A DNA stretch of 45,564 nt from Cysteiniphilum litorale (GTDB taxonomy: Bacteria > Pseudomonadota > Gammaproteobacteria > Francisellales > Francisellaceae), in the NCBI RefSeq assembly GCF_003428165.1, contig NZ_QLIQ01000024.1, positions 1 to 45,564 of the forward strand, in the 5' to 3' direction. This document shows, one piece after another, positions 19,060 through 30,273 of this stretch. Position 1 is the stretch's first letter. Every line of letters starts with the position of its first letter. The translations under genes were made by a program, and so were the position numbers. The notes below the pieces were generated by a model. The model did not search any database. It was not told the origin of the DNA and worked only from the letters and a program-made list of their open reading frames with translations.

Positions 19060-20313
19060 GTGGTGAATAATAGAAAACAATGGGTAACTGGGTTGCAAAT
19101 GATGGTAGCAGTAGCAATTAGCGCTATGTCAATACAATCTTCTTTTGCCAACGTTGTTGCAAACAATGCGATGACGGATAGCTTCTGGCAAACACAAAAG
19201 AAAGGCGCGAATTTTTTTAGGCAACATCCGGCATCACTTAAAGATTGGCAAGATGCTAAGCAAGTGGGGATTGAGTTTTTCCGCATCCCGCTAGATGCTT
19301 ATCTTGGGTATCCGGTTAAGCTAGATAATATTACCCAATTAACCGCGTTTGAAATAAAAAGTTTTGATCAAAACTTAAAAGATGCGAAGATCACAGGTAT
19401 TCCGATTATTTTGAGCTTCTTATCACTGCCTTTTTCAGTGTGGAAGCAGCAACATGGTAATCATGATGATCTAAGATTATGGCAAGATAAAAAACATTGG
19501 CAGGCAGCGGGGGATTTTTGGGCTGCTGTTGCTAAGCGTTATAAAGCGAATCCAAATATTGTTGCGTATAATATTCTCAATGAACCACATCCTGAAGTTT
19601 TAAAACTTAAAAATAGCAATAGTGCCATTTTTAACGTTGATTTTACGAGCTACTACAAGAAAGTAGTTGGCACAAGTGAGGATTTAAATGCCTTTTACGA
19701 ATACATGGTTAAACGTATTCGTCATGTTGATCCTGATACACCGATTATTGTTGATGCTGGTTGGTACGCAGAGCCACCTGCTGCGGATTATCTTAAACCG
19801 ATTGATGCTAAAAATATCCTTTATGCCTTTCACATGTATGAGCCATATATTTACACCACGCGCAAAATCAACAATGGCAAATATGTTTATCCAGGAAAAA
19901 TAGCGACGGGGAATGATCAATTTAGTGATTGGAATAAGGCAACCCTTGAGAAGTTTTTACAACCGATTGTTAATTTCCAAGAACGCTATCACATTTCTAG
20001 CCAACAGATCATTTTGGAGGAGTTTGGCGTTGACCGTATGACAAAAGGAGCCACTCAATACCTCAAAGATATTGTGAATATTGCTAATAAAAATAACTGG
20101 CATTGGGCGTTTTACAATTATCGTGGCGATGAGTGGACGGGTATGAACTATGAGCTTAGCGTAAAGCCAATGAAGTGGCAATTCTGGAAGGATGAAGAAA
20201 AAACCAATCTTTTCCCAAATCTTACTTATGGTAAAGCTAACAAGTATTATGTTTATGATAAAAACAACCCATTGTGGCATGCAGTTATTGGGACGATGAA
20301 GCATGGATCTTAA
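19060..20313 (+). CDS. Secreted GH5-family glycoside hydrolase (cellulase-like)
   Basis: Predicted exported glycoside hydrolase family 5 enzyme (endo-beta-glucanase/mannanase type), 417 residues. A signal peptide covers about 1-30 (basic start, hydrophobic core, cleavage near SSFA-N). The (beta/alpha)8 barrel shows [11 protein letters not shown], then NILNEPHPE with the acid/base Glu175, HMYEPYIYT, and ILEEFGV with the nucleophile Glu321. Near the C-terminus [14 protein letters not shown] matches the family's last barrel strand. Start is GTG at 19060, with AAGGGGG 7 nt upstream; a second GTG follows at once. Its last 29 nt overlap the end of purT on the other strand. The substrate is not predictable from sequence alone. 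Confidence 0.87.
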   Translation: MVNNRKQWVTGLQMMVAVAISAMSIQSSFANVVANNAMTDSFWQTQKKGANFFRQHPASLKDWQDAKQVGIEFFRIPLDAYLGYPVKLDNITQLTAFEIKSFDQNLKDAKITGIPIILSFLSLPFSVWKQQHGNHDDLRLWQDKKHWQAAGDFWAAVAKRYKANPNIVAYNILNEPHPEVLKLKNSNSAIFNVDFTSYYKKVVGTSEDLNAFYEYMVKRIRHVDPDTPIIVDAGWYAEPPAADYLKPIDAKNILYAFHMYEPYIYTTRKINNGKYVYPGKIATGNDQFSDWNKATLEKFLQPIVNFQERYHISSQQIILEEFGVDRMTKGATQYLKDIVNIANKNNWHWAFYNYRGDEWTGMNYELSVKPMKWQFWKDEEKTNLFPNLTYGKANKYYVYDKNNPLWHAVIGTMKHGS

Positions 20314-21487
20314 TGCTATTTGCAGCAAATTGAGCACGCGCTTTAGCTGTTTCAATGTCCGTATCATATGCCAAAGCAACACCCATGCGGCGTTTGCCGG
20401 AGATTTCAGGCTTAGCAAATAAGCGAATATCCGTATTAATCTGGGATAAACCTTCATTTAAACCTGTGAAGCTTGGTGCTTGTGATTTCCCTTCAAGTAA
20501 AATCGCCGCTGAAGCGCTTGGCATGCGTGTTTCGATATTGGGAATTGGTAATCCTAAAATAGCGCGTAGATGTAAGTCAAACTCTGATAAATTTTGCGAG
20601 ATAAGCGTTACCATGCCCGTATCATGTGGTCGTGGGGATACTTCATTAAAATACACTTCATCACCTTTGATAAATAGCTCAACACCAAAAATACCATGTC
20701 CACCTAAGGCATCGGTGATAGTTTTGGCAATATGTTGCGCTTGGAATAATAAAGCATCACTCATCGCATGTGGTTGCCATGATAATCGATAGTCACCATC
20801 TTGTTGAATATGACCAATAGGATCACAAAACGATGTGCCTTTATTGTGACGTACGGTGAGTAAGGTGATTTCATAATCAAAAGTGATAAACTCCTCAATA
20901 ATCACTTTTTGCACATCGCCGCTATTACCGCGTGAGCCACTTTGTGCATAGTCCCAAGCAGCTTCAATCTCATCAAATGATCTAATAATCGACTGACCCT
21001 TGCCAGAAGAGCTCATCACAGGCTTCACAACGCATGGTACGCCAATGGCTTGTGCTTTGATGAGGTAATCTTTTTTGTTATCAGCAAAAGCAAATCTTGA
21101 GGTAGGAAGCTTAAGCTTATCAGCTGCAAGTGCGCGAATGCCTTGGCGATCCATGGTTAGTTTAGTGGCTTGAGCACAAGGCACAATATTAAATCCTTGC
21201 TTTTCAAGATTGATAAGTTCATCCGTAGCAATGGCTTCAATCTCGGGCACGATATAATCAGGTGATTTCTCTTGGATCAAGGCATGTAGCGCTTTGGCAT
21301 CTTGCATATTAATCACATATGCCTCGTGAGCGATGTGCATGGCGGGTGCGTTTTTATAGCGATCAACAGCGATAACATAAATGCCAAGGCGCTGTGCGCT
21401 AATGGCGAACTCCTTGCCAAGCTCACCTGCACCTAAAAGCATGATCTTGGTTTGTGATTTGGTTAAGGCAGTACCTAATATCGTCAT
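20285..21487 (-). CDS. purT: Formate-dependent phosphoribosylglycinamide formyltransferase
   Basis: ATP-grasp enzyme making formyl-GAR from GAR, formate and ATP, the folate-independent route for step three of purine synthesis. From the ATG at 21487 it has 400 residues. The N-terminus [20 protein letters not shown] matches E. coli PurT closely, and GAAGGA lies 7 nt upstream, so the 30-residue longer frame to 21577 is rejected. [28 protein letters not shown] and [17 protein letters not shown] are characteristic. The C-terminus converges on the GH5 gene with a 29-nt overlap, so no separate terminator exists for either gene there. Confidence 0.96.
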   Translation of the reverse strand: MTILGTALTKSQTKIMLLGAGELGKEFAISAQRLGIYVIAVDRYKNAPAMHIAHEAYVINMQDAKALHALIQEKSPDYIVPEIEAIATDELINLEKQGFNIVPCAQATKLTMDRQGIRALAADKLKLPTSRFAFADNKKDYLIKAQAIGVPCVVKPVMSSSGKGQSIIRSFDEIEAAWDYAQSGSRGNSGDVQKVIIEEFITFDYEITLLTVRHNKGTSFCDPIGHIQQDGDYRLSWQPHAMSDALLFQAQHIAKTITDALGGHGIFGVELFIKGDEVYFNEVSPRPHDTGMVTLISQNLSEFDLHLRAILGLPIPNIETRMPSASAAILLEGKSQAPSFTGLNEGLSQINTDIRLFAKPEISGKRRMGVALAYDTDIETAKARAQFAANSIKIHASSSQ

Positions 21488-21657
21488 TTTGATTCCTTCA
21501 AACAGTTTTCTGTCAATGATGTGTGAGTATGATAACAAAGGCTTAAGACGATTTGCTATGAATTTTATTAAGCGCAAGTATGATTAGCTATGTGAAGTGA
21601 TGGGCTTTTGCTTTTCATCTTATTCCCCTTTTAGTATGATGGGCGCATGCTGTATAA

Positions 21658-23724
<2,067 letters not shown>

Positions 23725-23735
23725 TTAGTGAGATA

Positions 23736-23791
23736 TCCCCTCACCCGCATTGCGACACAATGCGACCTCTCCCGCAAGGGGAGAGGTTATT
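23736..23791. repeat. Double-hairpin (REP-like) repeat after ligA
   Basis: Two adjacent stem-loops: GCATTG/CAATGC (23747-23763) and a perfect 9-bp stem ACCTCTCCC/GGGAGAGGT (23765-23773 and 23779-23787). The CCTCTCCCGCAAGGGGAGAGG type of sequence is a common extragenic repeat in many bacterial genomes (general knowledge, not searched). It lies in the 108-nt ligA-purK gap and may end or stabilise the ligA mRNA. Confidence 0.6.
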
Positions 23792-23832
23792 AGGTCATTA
23801 CTTTGTGGAATAAACTTAGGGTATTAAAAAAA

Positions 23833-24918
23833 ATGAAAATCGCGATATTAGGAAATGGGCAACTGGCACAGATGATGATTGAAAGTGCTCGAGATTTAAA
23901 TGTAAGCATTGATACATATCCTTTGCCAGAGATTGATCGCTATGGTAAGAGCACACCAGAGGAAATAAATCGTTGGCAGGATAAACTTCAGCATTATGAT
24001 GTTGTGACTTATGAGATTGAAAATATCTCAGTTGATCTATTGCAAACAGTATCACAAAAAACACGTGTCTTTCCAGCGATTGAAGCCTTAAGTGTTGCGC
24101 AAGATCGTTTGTTAGAAAAAGATAATTTTAAACGACTTGATATAAACACCAATGATTATATGGCGGTAGATTCTTTCGCTGAGCTTCAAAAGGCTGCCAA
24201 GTTATTAAGTTTACCATTTATTATTAAGACAAGACGCTTTGGCTATGATGGCAAGGGACAGTATGTTATTAAAACGCCGGAGTGTTTAGAAAAAGCATGG
24301 GAGGCTTTGGGTGGGCATTCACTCATTGCGGAGAGTTTCGTGCCATTTGATTATGAAGTCTCACAAATTGCCTCACGTGATCAGTTTGGGCATATTGCCT
24401 TTTATCCTTTGGTTAGAAATGAGCATCGCGATGGCATTTTACGCGAAACACATGTTTTGATGGAGAAAAATGAACTAAGTATTGACGCGCAAGAAGCGGT
24501 GAGGCGTTTGCTTGAGCACTTTGATTATGTCGGCACATTTGCGGTTGAGTTTTTCGTGAAAAATAATCAGCTTTTTGCCAATGAAATGGCGCCACGCGTG
24601 CATAATTCGGGACACTGGTCAATCAATGGTGCTAATGTCAGCCAATTTGAAAACCATATGCGAGCGATCAGCGGTGAAAATGTTGTGGTTATAAAAACAT
24701 TAGCGCAACATATATTAATGATTAATCTCATTGCTGAAGATGTGCCAGATATACAGCTACCTGTTAATAGCCATGCCAAAAGTTATGGCAAGAGCTTAAG
24801 AGCAGGACGCAAGATGGGGCACATTAATATTGTCGATAATGAGCTAGAAACATTTATCAATAGTGTTAATATGATCTATCAAAATATTAAAGCAAAACCG
24901 TGCTTGGAGGAGTTTTAA
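23833..24918 (+). CDS. purK: N5-carboxyaminoimidazole ribonucleotide synthase
   Basis: ATP-grasp enzyme that carboxylates AIR with bicarbonate in purine synthesis; its partner PurE is not in the window. From the ATG at 23833 it has 361 residues (E. coli 355). MKIAILGNGQLAQMM is the typical start, KTRRFGYDGKGQY the ATP-grasp glycine loop, and NEMAPRVHNSGHWSINGA the strongly conserved C-lobe. A TTG ten codons upstream extends the frame but lacks a ribosome-binding site; TAGGG lies 11 nt before 23833. It is the first gene of a compact run with msrA and the genes behind it. Confidence 0.94.
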   Translation: MKIAILGNGQLAQMMIESARDLNVSIDTYPLPEIDRYGKSTPEEINRWQDKLQHYDVVTYEIENISVDLLQTVSQKTRVFPAIEALSVAQDRLLEKDNFKRLDINTNDYMAVDSFAELQKAAKLLSLPFIIKTRRFGYDGKGQYVIKTPECLEKAWEALGGHSLIAESFVPFDYEVSQIASRDQFGHIAFYPLVRNEHRDGILRETHVLMEKNELSIDAQEAVRRLLEHFDYVGTFAVEFFVKNNQLFANEMAPRVHNSGHWSINGANVSQFENHMRAISGENVVVIKTLAQHILMINLIAEDVPDIQLPVNSHAKSYGKSLRAGRKMGHINIVDNELETFINSVNMIYQNIKAKPCLEEF

Positions 24919-25419
24919 GTGTCAGATCAGCTAGATGTTGCTTATTTTGCAGCAGGGTGCTTTTGGGGTGTTGAGCATTACTTTGCCAAAGAAAAAGGCG
25001 TGGTCAAAACGGCAGTTGGCTATATGGCGGGCAAAACGCTGAATCCTACTTATCATAACGTGAAAACAGGGCAAACTGAGCATTTGGAAGTCGTTAAAGT
25101 TGAGTATGATCGCAAGTTTGTGAGTTATGAAACCTTAGTGAAACTCTTTTTTGAAATTCATGATCCAACACAGCAAGATGGTCAAGGTATTGATATTGGT
25201 TCGCAATATTTAAGTGCTATTTTATATACCAATGACACGGAAAAAATGACTTGCCAACAAGTAATTGATTGCCTTGAAGCACAAGGTTTAACGATTGCAA
25301 CACAATTAATTGATGCTAATCTTCACCCATTTTGGTTGGCTGAAGACTACCATCAACAATATTTTAATAAACACGCGCACTTGCATGTCTGTCATCGACG
25401 TGTGAAACGATTTGATTAG
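24919..25419 (+). CDS. msrA: Peptide methionine-S-sulfoxide reductase MsrA
   Basis: Repairs oxidised methionine (S-epimer) in proteins and as free amino acid. It has 166 residues, a short single-domain MsrA with no MsrB fusion. The catalytic motif GCFWGVEH gives nucleophile Cys14; YMAGKTLNPTYHNVKTGQTEH and DPTQQDGQGIDIGSQY are standard family blocks. GTG start directly abuts the purK stop, with GGAGGAG 6 nt upstream inside purK, so coupled translation is likely. Confidence 0.95.
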   Translation: MSDQLDVAYFAAGCFWGVEHYFAKEKGVVKTAVGYMAGKTLNPTYHNVKTGQTEHLEVVKVEYDRKFVSYETLVKLFFEIHDPTQQDGQGIDIGSQYLSAILYTNDTEKMTCQQVIDCLEAQGLTIATQLIDANLHPFWLAEDYHQQYFNKHAHLHVCHRRVKRFD

Positions 25420-25466
25420 GCTAGTAAAAAAGTGTAAGTGCTAAAAAAGAAGATACAAATAAATAG

Positions 25467-25946
25467 ATGAATACTCAAACAAACAACGAAGTAAATAAAT
25501 TAAAAAAAATTGTCATTTATACCGACGGTGCGTGCAAAGGCAATCCTGGGCGCGGTGGTTGGGGTGCAATTTTGCAATACAAAGCCAAAACCAAAGAGAT
25601 TTATGGCGGTGAAGATAATACTACCAATAACCGCATGGAGTTATTGGCAGCAATTAAGGCATTACAGCTATTAAAAGAGAGGTGTGATGTCGAGCTTTAC
25701 ACTGATTCCAAATATGTGCAGCAAGGTGTGAATGAATGGCTTGATGGCTGGATACAACGCGGCTGGAAAACCGCAAATAAGCAACCAGTAAAAAATCAAG
25801 ATTTATGGCAGATGCTTGATCAGTTGCGCCATAAACATCAGGTGAAATGGTGTTGGGTTAAAGGGCATAATGGTCACCCATTAAATGAACGAGCCGATGA
25901 GTTAGCCAATAAAGGGGTAGTGCACAGTGAACATGAAATCCATTAA
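25467..25946 (+). CDS. rnhA: Ribonuclease HI
   Basis: Degrades the RNA strand of RNA-DNA hybrids (R-loops, primers). It has 159 residues (E. coli 155). The catalytic set is complete: D20 in [12 protein letters not shown]58 in NNRMELLA, D80 in YTDSKYV, H134 in VKGHNGH and D144 in ERADELA. A short polar extension (about 13 residues) precedes the fold. It begins 47 nt after msrA, and its last 20 nt overlap the start of ansA. Confidence 0.97.
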   Translation: MNTQTNNEVNKLKKIVIYTDGACKGNPGRGGWGAILQYKAKTKEIYGGEDNTTNNRMELLAAIKALQLLKERCDVELYTDSKYVQQGVNEWLDGWIQRGWKTANKQPVKNQDLWQMLDQLRHKHQVKWCWVKGHNGHPLNERADELANKGVVHSEHEIH

Positions 25947-26964
25947 AGATAAGAAGATCTATGTAATCTATACCGGTGGCACGATTGGCATGGTCAAAAC
26001 CGACAAAGGTTATACACCAAAGCAAGGTTATTTGTTGGATAAAATTAAAACGATCAAAGATTTTTATCATAATGATGTGCCCGATTTTAAGATCAATGAA
26101 TATCCACAATTAATCGATTCGGCAAATATCAAACCAGAGGATTGGATCACCATCGCATTGGATATTGTTGATCATTATGAGCAATATGATGGCTTTGTGG
26201 TGTTGCATGGCACAGATACCTTGGCATATACCGCATCGAGTTTGTCATTTATGTTGAAGAACTTAAACAAGCCAGTGATCTGCACAGGCTCACAAATTCC
26301 GATTTCTGAGCTAAGATCAGATGCCTCGGATAATATATTGCATAGTTTGATTTTGGCAGCGGATGAGCGTATTGCTGAGGTTTGTGTGTATTTTAATAAG
26401 CAGCTATTACGAGGTAATCGCTCGGTCAAGGTTAATGCTTCAGGAATGGATGCATTTAACTCACCTAATTATCCGCCATTAGGGCAAGTGGGTATTGATA
26501 TTGAGTTAAATGAAGCCTATCTGTATCCGTGTGATCATAATGAGCCCGCTGAGATTGAGTTTAAAACTCTAGGCGTGCCTAAGATTGCAGTGTTATCAAT
26601 TTTCCCAGGCATGGATGCAAATATCCTAAAAAAAGTATTACAGCCACCGTTGCAAGGATTGATTTTAAAGACCTATGGTGCAGGTAATATCATGAACTCG
26701 CCTGAGATTCTGCATGAGCTTATCGCGGCATGTCAGCGAGGCGTGATTATCATTAACTGCACACAATGTGTAAAGGGCAGTGTCAAAATGGGGGCATATG
26801 AGGCAGGTGTAGGTCTTGTTAATGCTGGTGTCATCTCAGGACATGATATGACCGATGAGGCAGCGTTGACAAAATTATTTTATCTTTTGAGTATTCCGGG
26901 GTTAACACAAGAAGAAGTGAAATTAGCACTACATAAAGATTTGCGAGGAGAAATAACGCTATGA
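25927..26964 (+). CDS. ansA: L-asparaginase I (cytoplasmic type)
   Basis: Hydrolyses asparagine to aspartate and ammonia. It has 345 residues (E. coli AnsA 338) and no signal peptide, so it is the cytoplasmic type I. The catalytic threonine T19 is in YTGGTIGM, and the second active-site block is [28 protein letters not shown] and [20 protein letters not shown] also match type I enzymes. GTG at 25927 is preferred: AAAGGGG lies 9 nt upstream, against 15 nt for the in-frame ATG at 25933. It overlaps rnhA by 20 nt and can by 4 nt (ATGA), a tight coupling. Confidence 0.94.
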   Translation: MNMKSIKDKKIYVIYTGGTIGMVKTDKGYTPKQGYLLDKIKTIKDFYHNDVPDFKINEYPQLIDSANIKPEDWITIALDIVDHYEQYDGFVVLHGTDTLAYTASSLSFMLKNLNKPVICTGSQIPISELRSDASDNILHSLILAADERIAEVCVYFNKQLLRGNRSVKVNASGMDAFNSPNYPPLGQVGIDIELNEAYLYPCDHNEPAEIEFKTLGVPKIAVLSIFPGMDANILKKVLQPPLQGLILKTYGAGNIMNSPEILHELIAACQRGVIIINCTQCVKGSVKMGAYEAGVGLVNAGVISGHDMTDEAALTKLFYLLSIPGLTQEEVKLALHKDLRGEITL

Positions 26965-27665
26965 AATATTTAACGAAGTTGATGGAGCAAAACCGTCAAT
27001 GGGTTGAAGATACAAATAAAGAAAAGCCCGGCTTCTTTGAAAATTTATCAAAGCAGCAGAATCCAGAGTATTTGTGGATTGGCTGCTCGGATAGTCGTGT
27101 GCCAGCAAATCAAATCTTGGGGTTGTTACCAGGTGACATTTTTGTGCATCGCAATGTGGCTAATGTTGTCGTTCATTCTGATTTGAATTTTTTATCGGTA
27201 TTGCAATATGCGGTAGATGTATTGAAGGTCAAGCATATCCTTGTTTGTGGGCATTATGGTTGTGGTGGTATTAAAGCAGCTACATTAAATGAATCACATG
27301 GATTGATTGATAACTGGTTAAGGCATGTTCAGGATGTGCATTATAAGCATAAGGAGTTATTAAAACCTTTTGACCATGGTGAATGTGAGGCTTTAGCACA
27401 AGGGATCGATTGCAAAGAGCAAAAGCATGCGGTTATGTGTGAGCTTAATGTGGTTGAGCAGGTCATTAACGTTGCCAAAACCACAGTGATCCAAGATGCG
27501 TGGCAGCGAGGGCAAAAAGTGATGGTTCATGCTTGTGTTTATGCACTATCGAATGGATTGTTGCAGCAGATTGCTTTTGGTGTGGCAGATAATGATGAAA
27601 TTGAAGATTTTTATGATAAGGCGCTAACGAGTATTCAGCGTAATTTATATAAGGCGAAAATGTGA
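26961..27665 (+). CDS. can: Beta-class carbonic anhydrase
   Basis: Zinc enzyme interconverting CO2 and bicarbonate. It has 234 residues. Zinc ligands C42, H98 and C101 lie in GCSDSRVPANQ and CGHYGCGG; the D44/R46 dyad is intact. No export signal is seen. It overlaps ansA by ATGA and the next gene at TGATG. Bicarbonate is the substrate of PurK, encoded four genes upstream in the same run; a link through bicarbonate supply is my inference. Confidence 0.95.
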   Translation: MKYLTKLMEQNRQWVEDTNKEKPGFFENLSKQQNPEYLWIGCSDSRVPANQILGLLPGDIFVHRNVANVVVHSDLNFLSVLQYAVDVLKVKHILVCGHYGCGGIKAATLNESHGLIDNWLRHVQDVHYKHKELLKPFDHGECEALAQGIDCKEQKHAVMCELNVVEQVINVAKTTVIQDAWQRGQKVMVHACVYALSNGLLQQIAFGVADNDEIEDFYDKALTSIQRNLYKAKM

Positions 27666-28375
27666 TGACTGAGCAAAAGTGTATTGATAAAGCAAAGTTT
27701 TTTGGCTACTTAAGTATTGGTGTTGGTATGGCGTTAGCTGGTGGTTTTATATCGTATGGGATTTTGAACTTTCATGCATTTAATCGCTATGTTGCGGTTA
27801 AAGGTTTGGCAGAGCAAACGGTTAAGGCGGATAAAGCGATTTGGAGTATCAGTTATACTGTTAATGCCAATAGCTTAAAAGAAGTCTATCAAAAGGTTGA
27901 TCAAGACCAGTTAGCGGTGAAAAACTTTATAAGTCAAGCAGGTGTAGATGTTAAAGCATTGCAATATGGCAGTATTTCGCTAAATCAAAATTCACACAGC
28001 AAAGATCAGGTTAATACCTCAAATTACAGTGCTTATGGCAGTATGACGATCACGACAGATAAAGTGGATTTAGTGCAAGGTTTGGCACAAAAAACCAGTG
28101 ATTTGGTCGCCAAAGGTGTTGTTGTTAGTAGTAGCAATGTCGCCTATAAATATACAGGGCTTAATAGCATCAAACCAAAGATGCTCGAAGATGCCACGCA
28201 AAATGCACAAACCGCGGCATTACAATTTGCTAAAAATGCGCAAACTGCTTTAGGTAGTATTCGTCAAGCATCACAAGGTGCCTTTACGATTAGTAATCAA
28301 GATGCCTCTTATGGGGATGGTGACCCATATAAACTGGTGCGTGTTGTGGTAAGTTCAGAGTATTTTTTGAAATAA
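27665..28375 (+). CDS. SIMPL-domain (DUF541) protein, membrane-anchored
   Basis: Protein of unknown function, 236 residues. One N-terminal hydrophobic segment (about 12-36, YLSIGVGMALAGGFISYGIL) acts as membrane anchor or uncleaved signal. The rest matches the SIMPL/DUF541 domain: a VKGLAEQTVKADKAIWSISY strand pair at the start and PYKLVRVVVSSEYFL at the end. Family members are periplasmic or envelope proteins, some tied to oxidative stress. ATG at 27665 overlaps the can stop by one base; a GTG at 27662 is an alternative. It is the last gene of the purK run. Confidence 0.82.
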   Translation: MTEQKCIDKAKFFGYLSIGVGMALAGGFISYGILNFHAFNRYVAVKGLAEQTVKADKAIWSISYTVNANSLKEVYQKVDQDQLAVKNFISQAGVDVKALQYGSISLNQNSHSKDQVNTSNYSAYGSMTITTDKVDLVQGLAQKTSDLVAKGVVVSSSNVAYKYTGLNSIKPKMLEDATQNAQTAALQFAKNAQTALGSIRQASQGAFTISNQDASYGDGDPYKLVRVVVSSEYFLK

Positions 28376-28400
28376 AATAGTGTGTATATTATGCAATGGT

Positions 28401-28525
28401 TGGCTGAGCGTAAGTCGAAGCCATTATGAGCAATATATTTCTAAACGTACCGACTTCGACTGATGCTCAGTGCACCGCTTTGACTGACGCTCAGGGTGCG
28501 ATAAGCGCTTCTGCGCGAATATTTA
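28401..28525. repeat. Dispersed repeat, copy 2
   Basis: Shares ordered blocks with 18819-18950: GGCTGAGCGTAAGTCGAAGC at the left, CGACTTCGACTGATGCTCAG in the middle, and CTGACGCTCAGGGTGCGATA on the right, ending in GAATATTTAA. It occupies much of the 289-nt gap between the SIMPL gene and the DUF29 gene. No coding capacity or terminator T tract is seen. Confidence 0.75.
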
Positions 28526-28664
28526 ACCGTAGAAAATAAAGGAGTGCTAACTTGCTTCTCCTTCTGTAAACTGACATGTGGATAATGATTGGCTATTAAC
28601 CATTGTTTCTGCTAGCATTTTTATGCTGCGTATTAATATTTAACCTAAGTTTGGAGTTATCAAT

Positions 28665-29105
28665 ATGGCAAAGACACTTTATGAAAGAGATTTTTATGCT
28701 TGGACGATTCAGACTGTTCAAGCGTTAAGAGCTAAAGCATTTAATAAAGTTGATATTGAGCACTTAACAGAGGAGTTGGAAAGTATGGGTGCAAGTCAAA
28801 AGCACGCATTAAAAAGTAGGCTGCGTGTTCTTTTAATGCATCTGCTTAAGTGGCAATATCAACCTTCGTATAGAAGTAGAAGTTGGGAAAATACAATTAT
28901 TGCGCAAAGGGATGATTTAAAGGATCTCATACAGGATAACCCTAGCTTGAAAAGTAAAATTGATGAAACGCTTCCTAAGTCTTACAAGTTAGCATTATTG
29001 GACTTTGAAAATGAGACAGGCATTGATCCTAAAAAAGCCGAAGTGCCAGAGGTCTGTCGTTATAGTTTTGATCAGGTATTAGATGATGGATTTTATCCTG
29101 AATAA
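28665..29105 (+). CDS. DUF29-family protein
   Basis: Small soluble protein of 146 residues. The start LYERDFYAWTIQTVQALRAK, then HLTEELESMGASQKHALKSRL and HLLKWQYQPSYRSRSWENTI are the typical blocks of DUF29, a family abundant in cyanobacteria and scattered in proteobacteria; its function is unknown. GGAG lies about 9 nt before the ATG. It sits between two copies of the dispersed repeat and so may be an acquired gene, but base composition does not stand out by eye. Confidence 0.85.
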   Translation: MAKTLYERDFYAWTIQTVQALRAKAFNKVDIEHLTEELESMGASQKHALKSRLRVLLMHLLKWQYQPSYRSRSWENTIIAQRDDLKDLIQDNPSLKSKIDETLPKSYKLALLDFENETGIDPKKAEVPEVCRYSFDQVLDDGFYPE

Positions 29106-29140
29106 TTTTAGTGGCTATATACGCGATATATTTTTAAATG

Positions 29141-29180
29141 CATCCTTCGATTTATGATCAGGGTGCGATAAATGCTAAGG
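29141..29180. repeat. Dispersed repeat, decayed partial copy 3
   Basis: CTTCGATTTATGATCAGGGT followed by GCGATAAATGC parallels the right end of copy 2 (28478-28508). Only this end is recognisable. It finishes against the holC ribosome-binding site. Confidence 0.5.
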
Positions 29181-29190
29181 GTTGATTTTT

Positions 29191-29622
29191 TTGAATATTG
29201 ATTTTTTTATATTGCCTACTCAAGATGATGAGCAATTTTATCAGTTTGTAAGCACACAGGTTAAATCCTATTATGAAGCAGGGAAAACGGTTGTGATCTA
29301 TGCAGAGGATCTATCGTGTAAGGAGCTAGATGCTAGATTGTGGTTTAATGGTAAGGATGATTTTTTGCCACACGCCTATATGGCTGAGGTGTCACCAGAT
29401 TATGCAAAGCTACCGGTGGTGCTTGTGAGTGAAGCGGCCTCTCTTAAAGGTATTAACAAAGATATATTGATTGATTTGACTTTAAGTGACATGCCCGCTA
29501 GCAATGAATTGAAACATTTGGTGAAAATTGTTGATCAAGAGCCATTAAGATTGCAAGCTTCAAGGCGTTATTATAAGGCGTTGCAGCAACAAGGCTTTAC
29601 CATTAATGTGCATAAGATATAG
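29191..29622 (+). CDS. holC: DNA polymerase III chi subunit
   Basis: Clamp-loader accessory subunit that bridges polymerase III to single-strand binding protein. It has 143 residues (E. coli 147). ARLWFNGKDDFLPHAYMAE aligns with the chi signature (LW..P..FVPH), and the C-terminal RRYYKALQQQGFTINVHK resembles the chi end. TTG at 29191 is chosen because AAGGG (29177-29181) lies 9 nt upstream; the in-frame TTG at 29182 directly abuts that site. In many gammaproteobacteria holC lies next to pepA or valS; here neither is present. Confidence 0.82.
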   Translation: MNIDFFILPTQDDEQFYQFVSTQVKSYYEAGKTVVIYAEDLSCKELDARLWFNGKDDFLPHAYMAEVSPDYAKLPVVLVSEAASLKGINKDILIDLTLSDMPASNELKHLVKIVDQEPLRLQASRRYYKALQQQGFTINVHKI

Positions 29623-29654
29623 AAGGCATTAGATATCAAGGAGGTGATGCTCTT

Positions 29655-29711
29655 TTGGTAAGTGACAATGATGGCAAACCTTCTGAATTTTACCAAGTTG
29701 AAATATATTAA
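29655..29711 (+). CDS. 18-codon ORF behind a near-perfect Shine-Dalgarno (uncertain)
   Basis: AAGGAGGTGAT at 29638-29648 matches the complement of the 16S rRNA 3' end over 11 bases. A TTG at 29655 follows GGAGG by 10 nt and opens 18 codons ending in TAA (starts MVSDNDGKPSEF). It lies 16 nt after the holC stop. It may be a small protein or leader peptide, or the remnant of a lost downstream gene. The rest of the 261-nt holC-sdhC gap holds only the sdh promoter region. Confidence 0.3.
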   Translation: MVSDNDGKPSEFYQVEIY

Positions 29712-29821
29712 ATAATTTGATCTTAAAAAATACTTCAATGCTTACATTTAAACCTTGTTTTTGTTAGGCTTAGATTAATTCTGATTGCTTGCTTCTTCAC
29801 GGTAGCACTTCAATTTATTTG

Positions 29822-29830
29822 TGCTAGAAT
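29822..29830 (+). promoter_or_regulatory. Extended -10 promoter of sdhCDAB
   Basis: TGCTAGAAT is an extended -10 (TGn plus a 5-of-6 hexamer). It lies 53 nt before the sdhC ATG, implying a leader of about 47 nt. No good -35 is visible, which is common for extended -10 promoters. Confidence 0.5.
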
Positions 29831-29883
29831 ACGCAAGATTTTGTGTTTAACACGTTAATTTTCTTGATAAGCAGGAGAAAGCA

Positions 29884-30273
29884 ATGAAACATCAAGGACC
29901 ACGAAATATAGGGCTTGGCTCAATAAAGTCCTATTCGTTCCCTATTACGGCAATAAGCTCGATTATTCACCGGATCACCGGTGTGTTAATGGTCGTGTTA
30001 TTGCCGTTTTTAATATGGGGTTTTAGTTTGTCAATGCGCTGTGGTGGCGACTTTTATTATGTACAGGATCTGTTGATTCATTCACCATGGAGTATTGTCG
30101 CTTGGATCTTTATATCAGCGGTGTCATATCATGTGATCGCGGGCATTCGCCACTTGATTATGGATTTAGGATTTGGTGAAGAAATGTGTGTGGCTCGAGC
30201 TTCTTCAATCGCTGTTTTAGTGCTGGGTGTATTAGTAACAATTTTCTGGGGGCTTTGGTTATGGGTAATGTAA
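29884..30273 (+). CDS. sdhC: Succinate dehydrogenase cytochrome b556 subunit
   Basis: Membrane anchor of complex II that binds haem b and ubiquinone. It has 129 residues (E. coli 129). Ubiquinone-site residues S26 and R30 lie in PITAISSIIHRITGV, equivalent to E. coli S27/R31. The haem ligand is H83 in SYHVIAGIRHLIMD. Three membrane spans are visible. CAGGAG precedes the ATG by 7 nt. Its last 13 nt overlap sdhD. Confidence 0.96.
   Translation: MKHQGPRNIGLGSIKSYSFPITAISSIIHRITGVLMVVLLPFLIWGFSLSMRCGGDFYYVQDLLIHSPWSIVAWIFISAVSYHVIAGIRHLIMDLGFGEEMCVARASSIAVLVLGVLVTIFWGLWLWVM

Noticed and set aside
30186-30260. sdhD starting upstream inside sdhC
   Set aside because: The open frame there is accidental. 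The ATG at 30261 has GGGGG 8 nt upstream and puts H71 and Y83 at the expected positions.
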